Below the pieces are notes generated by a model. It ran no database searches and had not been told where the DNA came from. It was given only the letters and a program-made list of their open reading frames with translations. Below are positions 55,768 through 64,000 of a DNA stretch of 64,000 nt, piece by piece. Origin of the DNA: Amphritea atlantica (GTDB taxonomy: Bacteria; Pseudomonadota; Gammaproteobacteria; Pseudomonadales; Balneatricaceae); assembly GCF_900111095.1 (NCBI RefSeq), contig NZ_FOGB01000003.1:313645-377644 (forward strand). Direction: 5' to 3'. Both the position numbers and the translations under genes were made by a program. How positions within the stretch are numbered: the stretch's first letter is position 1; every line of letters starts with the position of its first letter.

Positions 55768-57813
55768 ATGACTGATAAACAACGTAAGATTCTTGTCACC
55801 AGCGCTCTGCCCTATGCCAACGGCCCGATCCATCTGGGTCATCTGGTAGAGTATATCCAGACTGACATCTGGACCCGCTTCCAGAACCAGCGCGGTAACC
55901 ACTGCACCTATGTGTGTGCGGACGATGCCCATGGCACGCCTATTATGCTGAAGGCAGACCAGATGGGGGTTACGCCCGAGGCTCTGATCAGCCAGGTGAG
56001 CCAGGAGCACCAGCGTGATTTCGCAGGCTTTATGGTGGGGTTTGATAACTACTACTCCACCCATTCTGAAGAGAACAAGCATTTTGCTTCGCTGATCTAT
56101 ACCCGTCTGCGTGATGGCGGCCATATCGCTAAGAAGACTATTACCCAGGCGTACGATCCGGAAAAAGAGATGTTCCTGCCCGATCGTTTCGTTAAGGGCG
56201 ATTGCCCTAAATGTGGTGCCCAGGATCAGTACGGTGATTCCTGTGAGGTCTGCGGTGCAACCTACAGCCCCGTCGAGCTGAAAAACGCCTATTCCGCTGT
56301 ATCAGGTGCCAAACCCATTGAAAAAGAGTCTGAACACTACTTCTTCAAACTGGCTGATTTTGAAAACACCCTGCGCAACTGGGTCGACAGCTGTGTGCAG
56401 GAGCAGATGATTCATAAACTCAATGAGTGGTTTGAATCGGGTCTGCAGAACTGGGATATCTCCCGTGACGCGCCCTACTGGGGATTTGAAATCCCCGATG
56501 CACCAGGCAAATATTTCTACGTCTGGCTGGACGCCCCTATCGGTTATATGGCCAGCTTTAAAAACTGGTGCGAAAAAAATTCTGTCGATTTTGATGAATA
56601 CTGGAATGAAGCCTCCGATACCGAGCTGTATCACTTTATCGGTAAGGATATCGCCTACTTCCACACCCTGTTCTGGCCCGCCATGCTGGAAGGCGCCGGT
56701 TTCCGCAAACCGACCAAAGTGTTCTGCCATGGATTCCTGACCGTTAACGGTCAGAAGATGTCCAAATCCCGTGGCACCTTTATTATGGCGGAAACCTACC
56801 TGAAGCATCTGCGTCCGGAATACCTGCGCTACTACTTCGCCGCCAAGCTGGGTTCCGGTATCGATGATATCGACCTGAGCCTGGATGATTTCCGCATGCG
56901 GGTAAACGCCGACCTGGTCAACAAAGTCGTTAATATCGCCTCCCGCTGCGCTGGCTTTATCCATAAGAAGTTTGCAGGCCAACTGGCTGACACACTGGCA
57001 GAGCCTGCCCTGTATGACGAAGCAGTCGCGTCTGGTGAGTTGATTGCAAACGCCTATGAAGCCCGTGAATACGGTAAAGCGATGCGCGAGATCATGCACC
57101 TTGCCGATAAAGCCAACCAGTATATTGATACTGCTGAACCCTGGGTTCTGGCGAAACAGGAAGGCAAAGAGCAGCAGGTACAGGATTGCTGCACCATGGG
57201 GATCAATCTGTTCCGGGTGATCGTTTCCTACCTGGCCCCTGTACTGCCTCAGGTTGCGGCAGACACCGCAGCCTTCCTGAATATTGACGGTTTTGCCTGG
57301 GGTGCAATCAAAACCCCACTGCTGAACCATCAGATCAATAAGTTTAAACCGCTGATGCAGCGTATTGAAGAAGACAGCATCAACGCGATGATCGAAGACA
57401 GTAAAGCAACACTGGCGGCAATTGCAGCAGCAACACCGGCAGCCCCAACTGCGGAGAAAACAGAACTGGAGAAAAATCCGGTCGCGGATGAGATTACCTT
57501 TGATGACTTCGCCAAAGTTGATCTGCGGGTTGCCCGCATCGCTAAAGCAGAGCATGTCAAAGGCGCCGATAAACTGCTTCAGCTGACACTGGATCTCGGC
57601 GGAGAGACCCGCAATGTCTTTGCCGGTATCAAGTCTGCTTACAATCCAGAAGATCTGGAAGGTAAACTGACCGTGATGGTGGCCAACCTGGCCCCGCGGA
57701 AGATGAAGTTTGGCATGTCAGAGGGGATGGTGCTGGCCGCCGGCCCCGGCGGTAAAGATCTGTGGATTCTTGAACCCCACGAAGGGGCTCAGCCTGGCAT
57801 GCGGATTATGTAA
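55768..57813 (+). CDS. metG: Methionyl-tRNA synthetase
   Basis: 681 aa from the ATG at 55768 ([20 protein letters not shown]); the longer reading from 55663 is rejected. HLGH of the HIGH motif is at 22-25, and KMSKS is in [11 protein letters not shown]. The zinc knuckle has [18 protein letters not shown] with four cysteines. A C-terminal tRNA-binding (EMAP/Trbp) domain ([20 protein letters not shown]) supports dimerisation. It charges initiator and elongator tRNA-Met. A long palindromic element and a terminator follow. Confidence 0.98.
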   Translation: MTDKQRKILVTSALPYANGPIHLGHLVEYIQTDIWTRFQNQRGNHCTYVCADDAHGTPIMLKADQMGVTPEALISQVSQEHQRDFAGFMVGFDNYYSTHSEENKHFASLIYTRLRDGGHIAKKTITQAYDPEKEMFLPDRFVKGDCPKCGAQDQYGDSCEVCGATYSPVELKNAYSAVSGAKPIEKESEHYFFKLADFENTLRNWVDSCVQEQMIHKLNEWFESGLQNWDISRDAPYWGFEIPDAPGKYFYVWLDAPIGYMASFKNWCEKNSVDFDEYWNEASDTELYHFIGKDIAYFHTLFWPAMLEGAGFRKPTKVFCHGFLTVNGQKMSKSRGTFIMAETYLKHLRPEYLRYYFAAKLGSGIDDIDLSLDDFRMRVNADLVNKVVNIASRCAGFIHKKFAGQLADTLAEPALYDEAVASGELIANAYEAREYGKAMREIMHLADKANQYIDTAEPWVLAKQEGKEQQVQDCCTMGINLFRVIVSYLAPVLPQVAADTAAFLNIDGFAWGAIKTPLLNHQINKFKPLMQRIEEDSINAMIEDSKATLAAIAAATPAAPTAEKTELEKNPVADEITFDDFAKVDLRVARIAKAEHVKGADKLLQLTLDLGGETRNVFAGIKSAYNPEDLEGKLTVMVANLAPRKMKFGMSEGMVLAAGPGGKDLWILEPHEGAQPGMRIM

Positions 57814-57832
57814 GAGCGTCCCTGGTATCGAA

Positions 57833-57911
57833 TTACTGCGTTGCAGATTAATTTCTGATTGCTCATGTACAACAGTACACTCCGCATCATAAATTAATCT
57901 GCGCCTTGTAC
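57833..57911. repeat. GTAC-centred palindromic element
   Basis: Twenty bases after metG a long imperfect inverted repeat begins. GCAGATTAATTT (57843-57854) pairs perfectly with AAATTAATCTGC (57891-57902). The centre is TGTAC-AACA-GTACA (57866-57879). Outer parts (CTGCGTTGC and GCGCCTTGTACT) are also partly complementary. The layout, with a GCTCATGTAC and GTACACTCCGC centre, resembles short mobile palindromes scattered in marine gammaproteobacterial genomes. A single copy is seen here. Confidence 0.6.
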
Positions 57912-57968
57912 TCCAACACCAATGACTACTCTTAACGTTATCTTTAATGGTTTATCTTAGTTATCTTG

Positions 57969-57995
57969 AAAGGCACTTTGTGAGTGCCTTTTTTA
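57969..57995 (+). terminator. Intrinsic terminator downstream of metG
   Basis: AAGGCACT (57970-57977), loop TTGTG and AGTGCCTT (57983-57990) followed by TTTT form a rho-independent terminator 157 bases after metG and just before the CYTH gene. Confidence 0.85.
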
Positions 57996-58007
57996 TTGGA
58001 GTCTGAA

Positions 58008-58472
58008 ATGGCGCAGGAAATTGAACGCAAGTTTCTCGTAAATATGGATAAAGTCGACCTGCCAGCTCAGGGACTGACCATCTGTCAGGGCTATATCAAG
58101 ACCGCTGATAAAACCACGGTGCGGATTCGCATTATGGGTGATAAAGCGTTTCTCACCCTTAAAGGCGAAACTAAAGGGATCTCCCGCAGTGAATTTGAAT
58201 ATGAGATTCCGGTAAGCGATGCCCGGCAGATGCTGAATGAGTTATGCACCGGCCCGGTAGTGGATAAGACCCGTTATCTCATCACCCATAAAAGTCACCT
58301 CTGGGAACTGGATATCTTTGCCGGAGACAATGAAGGGCTGGTCGTCGCAGAGGTTGAACTGGACAGTGAAGATGAACAACCTGAACTGCCCGACTGGGTG
58401 ACCGAAGAGGTCACCGGTGATAAACGCTACTACAACTCCAACCTGCTTTCTAACCCTTTCAAAAACTGGTAA
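58008..58472 (+). CDS. CYTH-domain protein (inorganic triphosphatase-like)
   Basis: 154 aa from the ATG at 58008, with GGAG 6 bases upstream; the frame open from 57984 lies in the terminator. The CYTH signature ExExK reads EIERKF at 4-9. Further charged strands include TTVRIRIMGDKAFLTLKGE and EFEYEI, and the end SNLLSNPFKNW is usual. These tunnel-fold enzymes hydrolyse inorganic triphosphate or related phosphoanhydrides with Mg2+. The role in the cell is unclear. It ends 4 bases before srkA. Confidence 0.9.
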   Translation: MAQEIERKFLVNMDKVDLPAQGLTICQGYIKTADKTTVRIRIMGDKAFLTLKGETKGISRSEFEYEIPVSDARQMLNELCTGPVVDKTRYLITHKSHLWELDIFAGDNEGLVVAEVELDSEDEQPELPDWVTEEVTGDKRYYNSNLLSNPFKNW

Positions 58473-58476
58473 ACCG

Positions 58477-59460
58477 ATGACCTCACTGCACCCGTTTGAA
58501 CACCTCACACCCAGCTTTATTCAGGACGCTATTGAAAGCCTGGGATATCTTTGTGATGGGCGGGTATTTGGTCTGAACAGTTATGAGAATCGCGTTTATC
58601 AGGTCGGCATTGAGGAAAGTGAACCACTGATCGCTAAGTTTTATCGCCCTGCCCGCTGGAGCCGGGAGCAGATTCTGGAGGAACACCAGTTCTGCTTCGA
58701 ACTGTTAGCACAGGAACTGCCCGTGGTCGCCCCTCTGATTCGAGACGGTGAAAGCCTGTTTACCTATGGCGACTTTATGTTTGCCCTGTTTCCCCGCAAG
58801 GGCGGTCACGCGCCCGAACTGGACAACATGGATAACCTGTTTACCCTGGGCCGGATGCTCGGCCGGATTCACACTATCGGTGCCAGCCGTCCGTTTGTCC
58901 ACCGTCCAGAGATCGATATCGCCAGCTACGGTCATGAAAGCGTGCAACTGATCAGCGAACAGTTTATTCCGGCGGAACTGAAAACCTCTTACGACACGCT
59001 GACAGCGGACCTGCTAAAGCTGATGGAGGAAAACTGGCAGATCTGTGAACCGATCAACCGCATCCGCGTGCATGGCGACTGCCATATCGGCAATATGCTC
59101 TGGCGGGATGACGCTCCACATTTTGTTGATTTTGATGATGCCAGAATGGCACCCGCCATTCAGGATATCTGGATGCTACTGTCGGGCGAACGAGAGAGTC
59201 AGCAAGCACAACTATTGGAAATCATTGAGGGGTATAGCGAGTTTTGTGATTTCAACCCCGCTCAGCTAAGACTAACGGAAACCCTGCGAACCCTGCGCAT
59301 CATGAACTATGCCGCCTGGATCGCCCGCCGCTGGGAAGACCCGGCCTTCCCCCATAACTTCCCCTGGTTCAACACAGTACGCTACTGGAGCGAACATATC
59401 CTGGAACTCAGGGAGCAACTGTTCGCCCTGCAGGAAGCACCGTTGCAGCTGTATAATTAG
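58477..59460 (+). CDS. srkA: Stress response Ser/Thr kinase SrkA (YihE/RdoA)
   Basis: 327 aa from the ATG at 58477, 4 bases after the CYTH stop. It is an aminoglycoside-phosphotransferase-fold kinase: the catalytic loop VHGDCHIGNMLWRDD and the metal-binding VDFDDARMAPAIQDIWML are visible. The start LHPFEHLTPSFIQDAIESLG fits YihE. In E. coli the enzyme protects against stress-induced cell death. The operon with a CYTH protein is a local arrangement; a link between them is only an inference. Confidence 0.93.
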   Translation: MTSLHPFEHLTPSFIQDAIESLGYLCDGRVFGLNSYENRVYQVGIEESEPLIAKFYRPARWSREQILEEHQFCFELLAQELPVVAPLIRDGESLFTYGDFMFALFPRKGGHAPELDNMDNLFTLGRMLGRIHTIGASRPFVHRPEIDIASYGHESVQLISEQFIPAELKTSYDTLTADLLKLMEENWQICEPINRIRVHGDCHIGNMLWRDDAPHFVDFDDARMAPAIQDIWMLLSGERESQQAQLLEIIEGYSEFCDFNPAQLRLTETLRTLRIMNYAAWIARRWEDPAFPHNFPWFNTVRYWSEHILELREQLFALQEAPLQLYN

Positions 59461-59617
59461 GAACTATTAATTCTTGTTTAGTGCTCCTTGTTCAGAATCG
59501 TTCAACTATGCGCGAAGTATTCTTACTCCTGTGGTAATGTTTTGCCATTTGCCCCTCAGAATCAACAATGATCAATAAACAACATTCAACAGTACAACCG
59601 ATACGGCCACATATGCC

Positions 59618-60700
59618 ATGAAAGACACCGCCGAAACGCCACTCTCTGCTAATAATGTTGAATACTCTGTCTCGGGCGGATTATTTGCCCGGCTACATAA
59701 CCTCAATATCGCCATCGCCTTCACCTCATATCAGTCCGGTTTGCTCTATCTTATTGGCCGCAACCTGGAGAATGGCATTAACGTTCACCAAACAGTTCTG
59801 CCTAAGCCGATGGGTTTATGCATGGACAAAAAAGGTAGCCTGACCATGACTGGAGGCTATCAAATCATGCGTTTCGAAAACATTCTGGAGCCCGACCAGC
59901 TAGTCAACCATACCTTTGATACCTGTTTTGTACCCAGGCGGGTTCATGTCACTGGACATTTAGATGCCCACGACGTGGGTATTAATAACGCTGACCAACC
60001 GGTTTTCATCAACACCCGCTTCAACTGCATCGCCACCGTATCAGAACGACATAGTTTTACAGAGTTATGGCGCCCACCCTTTATTTCCGCCCTGATAGAT
60101 GAAGACCGCTGCCACCTCAATGGCATGGCGATGCAGGACGGCGAGCCCCGTTATGTAACCGCAGTAAGCCGATCCAACACCATTGACGGTTGGCGTGACC
60201 GCCGTAGCGATGGTGGCGTAGTGGTAGACGTTCAAACCAATAAAATTGTTTGTGAAGGTTTGTCTATGCCACACTCCCCGAGAATACACGATGGTAAGCT
60301 TTGGCTGCTTAACTCGGGCACCGGTGAACTGGGTATTGTAAACATGCAAGCAGATGGTACAGGACAATTTGAACCCAAAGTCTTTTGCCCCGGTTTTACC
60401 CGAGGCCTCGCCTTTTATGGCAACTATGCCTTTGTTGGTTTATCTAAGCCCCGCTATGAGCGTTTTGAAGGACTTACTCTGGATGAAAAGCTAAAACAAG
60501 CCGATTCAGACCCCTGGTGTGGCGTACAAATTATCGACCTGACAACTCTCAGCTGTGTGGACTGGTTCAGAATAGATGGCAATATCGCTGAACTGTTTGA
60601 CTTAGAAGTTATTCCTGAAAGCACATGTCCAATGGCAGTTCCGCCGGAATCACCGGAAGCCGCTAATCTGGTGACCTTTGCGCCATCAGTACTTAGCTAA
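59618..60700 (+). CDS. TIGR03032/DUF4915-type protein
   Basis: 360 aa. It resembles TIGR03032 proteins: an early YQSGLLYLIGRN, KPMGLCMDKKG, VHVTGHLDAHDVGI, DRCHLNGMAMQDGEPRYVTA and SMPHSPRIHDGKLWLLNSGTG. The repeated strands suggest a beta-propeller. The function is unknown. No signal peptide is evident. It precedes an autotransporter by 212 bases on the same strand, and family members often occur near large secreted repeat proteins, so a role in their modification or regulation is conceivable but unproven. Confidence 0.87.
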   Translation: MKDTAETPLSANNVEYSVSGGLFARLHNLNIAIAFTSYQSGLLYLIGRNLENGINVHQTVLPKPMGLCMDKKGSLTMTGGYQIMRFENILEPDQLVNHTFDTCFVPRRVHVTGHLDAHDVGINNADQPVFINTRFNCIATVSERHSFTELWRPPFISALIDEDRCHLNGMAMQDGEPRYVTAVSRSNTIDGWRDRRSDGGVVVDVQTNKIVCEGLSMPHSPRIHDGKLWLLNSGTGELGIVNMQADGTGQFEPKVFCPGFTRGLAFYGNYAFVGLSKPRYERFEGLTLDEKLKQADSDPWCGVQIIDLTTLSCVDWFRIDGNIAELFDLEVIPESTCPMAVPPESPEAANLVTFAPSVLS

Positions 60701-60912
60701 GGATAGACAGCTAAGCACAGATAACGACAGTTAATAGCGGCGGCATAACTATCGATCTGATTATGGCATTTTATAACGTTAATATATTTAAAATTAAAAC
60801 TTAGCCAAGCTATTTAACAACTTTCAAGATTGAGTTAGATTGGTAAACAATATCAAGCAACAGCTTCCGATAGTTCTGTTAGCTAAACAAGCATCACAAG
60901 GACGTATTAACA

Positions 60913-63900
60913 ATGTGGCTACAGCAGACCGCCCGCACCCCCTTTAAACGCCTGAAACTAGGCGCCTCAATTGCGGCAACACTGTTATCAGGCTATGGCT
61001 CTCGCCAGGCATTTGCCGGTAGCTGTCTACCCGGTGGCTCAGCCAATACCTATATCTGTAACGGCGCTGAAAACAACGCAACCGATGTTACACAGACATT
61101 AAACTCTGGTGCTAATCCATTAACAGTCACCACATCTGCTGGTTTTGGTATTGATACGACCAGTACTGGCGGTAATGCAATAGATTTAAGAAACAGCTCT
61201 GGCTCATCCATCAGTTTCGCTGACACTAATGGATCTGTGATAACGGGTAGGAACTACGGCATTAACACACGTAACAATGGAACCGGTGCCACCACCATTA
61301 CTGTTAGCGGAGAAGTATCTGGTGAGAATAGAAACGGCGTCAATGCCTATAACGGATCGACAACCACAGACCTTACCATTAACACTAGCACAGTCACTGG
61401 TTACAACGGTGGTATTGTTGCAAACAATCTCGGTACAGGGGCGACTAGCATTACTTCTAGCCAAGAAGTAAATAGTACAGCTAATTATTTTGGTACTGGT
61501 ATTGGTATTAGCGCCACTAACTCTACAACAGCCACCGATCTTACCGTTACCGCGGCCAGAGTAACTGGTTACTGGCAAGGTATTTCAGTTTACAACGCAG
61601 GCACGGGCGCAACTAGTATCACCAGTACTGATACCGTTACAGGTGGAATTTCTGCCGGTAACGTTTCACGTGCCTCTGACCTTAATATCAAGACTATGGT
61701 CGTAACGGGTCGAAATTCGGGCATTTCGGCTTTCCACGAAGGCTCTGGGGCAATCACCATTACCACTACCGGCACTGTAACCGGTGTAACAGATTATGGC
61801 ATCAACGCTCGTAGTGAAAATAGATCCTCCGAACTAATCATCAACACTGTCGCGGTAACGGGTGGGTTTACCGGTATTAAATCAACTAACAATGGTTTGG
61901 GTTCGACCAGTATTAGCTCAACAGGGACGGTAACTGGCCTAGATTATTCAGGAATTGATGCTGAAAACTTTGGACAATCCACCCACCTTACGATTAAGAC
62001 TTCCGATGTAATCGGACAGATAGATGGCATTTTTACGCGCAACAATGGCACGGGTAAGACCAATATTACCACTACCGGTACGGTTAAAGGCTTACATCGC
62101 TGCGGGATAGTTGCCGGAAACCGTTATTCAGCCTCTGATATTGTTATTAGTGCAGTCGATATTTCTGGACCCGAAAGAGCCATTGTTACAAATAATTCTG
62201 GCACAGGCGAAACTAGAATTACCTCTACAGGTAATGTCGTTGGTGGGATTTCCGCCAGTAATTATGTTACATCCACAGATATTTCCATTACCGCTGCCAC
62301 CGTAACAGATCACGATTTAAGCCCTAATCACCTTAACAGAGGTATTATCACTGTCAGTAACAGAGGTACTGGCGAAACTAGCATCACCACCGGAAATGTA
62401 TCAGTGACCCAGTCTGGTATATTTGGTATTGGAATTAAAGCAAATAACTATGGAACAGCCACTGACCTCACCATCAACTCTGCAACCATAACAAGTGACT
62501 ATAGAGCTATTGCCGCACGTAATTACGGCACAGGCGCAACCAACATTACCACTTCGAGGGACGTTTCTGGCCAGATTTATGCCAAAAATTATTTTACAGC
62601 CACTCAACTTACCATTTCCACTGCTGCTGTTACCAGCCACTACGGAGGAGTTTCCGCTAATAACTATGGTAAGGGCCCAACCTATATAACCAGTACCGGC
62701 ACTGTAACTGGCGGAGCACAATCTACAGGAATCTCTGCAATAAACCTAGGCACTGACCTTACCATTAACTCTGTCGCTGTAACCGGAGGTAAATCAGGTA
62801 TTTCCGCACGCAACCTTTATGATACAGGCACTACCAGTATCACCGTCAGTGGTACAGTAACGGGTGGATCTGGAGCAGGCATCGACAACTATAATACTCA
62901 CAATAGCTCTATCACTCTTAACACCGGCTCATCTGTCAGCGCAGCATCGGGGATAGCGATCGAAGATGGCCCGGGGGATACCACCGTCACCATCAATACC
63001 GGCGCTTCAGCTACCGGCTCAATCCGCTCAACAGGCGGAAGCAACAAAATCATACTGGATGGCGGTACACTAAACGTCGCAACCGGGCTTGCGCTAGCGG
63101 TCGATGGTGATGTTTTCAACCACGGCGTTATCAACCTGCAAAACAGCTCGGTAGATGCTGGCGCCACAGTTAACGGCAACTTTACCGGCGGGGGCGATTT
63201 GTTGATTGATACGGATCTGGCAACCGACGCTGCTGATACATTAGCAATAACCGGTAACGTCCTGGCGGGTGGTACTCAGGTAAGAGTCAACGACATATCA
63301 ACCGGCCCTGCTACGGGTAATGACATTACTCTGATCTCCGTTGACGGCACCACCAAAGCCGGAGATTTCACCTTAGCAACGCCGCTGGTTAATGGCGCAT
63401 TTAATTATAATGCTCTGTCGCTGATGGGGAATGATTGGGTATTACAATCTGTTGGAACAGCAGGCGGCCATGCCTACACTCCATTTGCATCAGGGGTTGA
63501 AGCGCTTGGGCAAAGCCTGTTAACGCTGGAGGCTCTGCCCTCTCTGGCCGACCGTACCCGCAATCGTATTACCGGCGCTAACAGTGGTGATGACACCGCT
63601 ATTGATACACCGGTCTGGCTACGTATTGCCAGCGGTAAACGGAGCATAGATGGCACCGATTCAACCACAGGTGCTAATTTCGATACCAACCATTGGCGTG
63701 CTCAGATCGGGGTTGATTTTACCCTGTCAGATACCGCAGCTAGTCGTTTTGTCGCAGGCGTTAATGCCGGTTATGGGCAGGCAAACACAGATGTAAGCTC
63801 CTCCACGGGTAACAGCAAACTGGAGACCGAGAACTATAACCTTGGCGTCAGTGGTACATGGACCTTTATTAATGGTGCTTATGTTGATCTGCAAGCACAA

Positions 63901-64000
63901 AAAAGCTGGTACACAACCGACCTGTCAGCCAGTGGCGCAGGCAAAGTAAATGATATTTCTGCTGAGGGTTATAGTGCCTCAATAGAAGCCGGACATAAAA
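60913..64000 (+). CDS. Type V autotransporter with repeat passenger (5' part)
   Basis: The frame is open from the ATG at 60913 to the window end, 1,029 codons, so the C-terminus is missing. A signal peptide (ASIAATLLSGYGSRQAFAG) is followed by CLPGGSANTYIC, with the paired Cys common near the start of such passengers. The passenger (about 75-860) is a beta-helix of alternating half-repeats: one like GTGATSITSTGTVTG, the other like TDLTINTVAVTG followed by GI-A-N. The autotransporter barrel begins with WLRIASGKRS near residue 902. The passenger is secreted, probably an adhesin. AAGGAC lies 10 bases before the ATG. Confidence 0.9.
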   Translation, partial: MWLQQTARTPFKRLKLGASIAATLLSGYGSRQAFAGSCLPGGSANTYICNGAENNATDVTQTLNSGANPLTVTTSAGFGIDTTSTGGNAIDLRNSSGSSISFADTNGSVITGRNYGINTRNNGTGATTITVSGEVSGENRNGVNAYNGSTTTDLTINTSTVTGYNGGIVANNLGTGATSITSSQEVNSTANYFGTGIGISATNSTTATDLTVTAARVTGYWQGISVYNAGTGATSITSTDTVTGGISAGNVSRASDLNIKTMVVTGRNSGISAFHEGSGAITITTTGTVTGVTDYGINARSENRSSELIINTVAVTGGFTGIKSTNNGLGSTSISSTGTVTGLDYSGIDAENFGQSTHLTIKTSDVIGQIDGIFTRNNGTGKTNITTTGTVKGLHRCGIVAGNRYSASDIVISAVDISGPERAIVTNNSGTGETRITSTGNVVGGISASNYVTSTDISITAATVTDHDLSPNHLNRGIITVSNRGTGETSITTGNVSVTQSGIFGIGIKANNYGTATDLTINSATITSDYRAIAARNYGTGATNITTSRDVSGQIYAKNYFTATQLTISTAAVTSHYGGVSANNYGKGPTYITSTGTVTGGAQSTGISAINLGTDLTINSVAVTGGKSGISARNLYDTGTTSITVSGTVTGGSGAGIDNYNTHNSSITLNTGSSVSAASGIAIEDGPGDTTVTINTGASATGSIRSTGGSNKIILDGGTLNVATGLALAVDGDVFNHGVINLQNSSVDAGATVNGNFTGGGDLLIDTDLATDAADTLAITGNVLAGGTQVRVNDISTGPATGNDITLISVDGTTKAGDFTLATPLVNGAFNYNALSLMGNDWVLQSVGTAGGHAYTPFASGVEALGQSLLTLEALPSLADRTRNRITGANSGDDTAIDTPVWLRIASGKRSIDGTDSTTGANFDTNHWRAQIGVDFTLSDTAASRFVAGVNAGYGQANTDVSSSTGNSKLETENYNLGVSGTWTFINGAYVDLQAQKSWYTTDLSASGAGKVNDISAEGYSASIEAGHK

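Noticed and set aside
61204-63179. Several minus-strand ORFs opposite the autotransporter
   Set aside because: They are antisense to a continuous long frame with repeats; their composition follows from those repeats.

Overview
The window reads as chromosome of a moderately halophilic marine gammaproteobacterium, most likely an Oceanospirillales-type organism. The grounds are a complete ectoine/5-hydroxyectoine cluster with its own MarR regulator and dedicated aspartokinase, a Zur-box-controlled Zrg-like zinc system, a fused LplT-Aas phospholipid-repair protein, several c-di-GMP enzymes, and balanced base composition with gammaproteobacterial housekeeping genes (uvrB, metG, dcd, apbC, trmA). 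No plasmid, prophage, IS element or CRISPR array was recognised. The taxonomic placement is inference from gene content.

Layout. 1-5031 (almost all minus): a DinB-family protein cut by the window edge, DUF1272, VOC, YnfA and zinc-ribbon proteins, an M15-type peptidase next to a small membrane protein, and a DASS anion symporter. 5337-8145: ferric-reductase-like membrane flavoprotein and an iron-dependent alcohol dehydrogenase. 8414-13410 (plus): MarC, an HscC-type Hsp70 with an overlapping J-protein/RDD membrane partner, and a short GlpD-like flavoprotein. 13623-20166: tRNA-Val, a REC-CheC plus diguanylate cyclase pair, alanine dehydrogenase and a Cache-PAS-GGDEF-EAL protein. 20482-23927: uvrB and a divergent aspartate aminotransferase sharing a palindrome-bearing promoter region. 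24112-30182: a tetR-MFP-RND-TolC efflux operon with all junctions overlapping or nearly so. 30299-36344: a periplasmic solute-binding protein divergent from a PAS-PAS-GGDEF-EAL protein, a hypothetical gene and mgtE.

36527-42258 is the osmoprotection locus: ectA-ectB-(85-codon ORF)-ectC-ectD-ask on the minus strand, ectR divergent. A palindrome containing the ectA -10 box is a good candidate EctR operator, and the extra small ORF has cupin-like features. 42302-45537 holds two unrecognised proteins (one an internal duplication), a 26-codon ORF, dcd and apbC. 45685-48915 is a zinc-related operon: His-repeat protein, ABC ATPase, FtsX permease and DUF3299 protein, behind a near-perfect Zur box.

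49147-55260: the LplT-PlsC-AMP-ligase fusion preceded by a 26-residue hydrophobic ORF, trmA and a HDOD protein. 55768-59460 (plus): metG, a long palindromic element, a CYTH protein and srkA. 59618-64000: a TIGR03032-type protein and the first 1,029 codons of a repeat-rich type V autotransporter that leaves the window just inside its beta-barrel.

Most promising leads: the small cupin-like ORF in the ectoine operon, the two well-signposted 26-residue ORFs, the duplicated unknown protein, the Zur/His-repeat zinc operon, the palindrome at the uvrB promoter, and the GTAC-centred palindromic element after metG.
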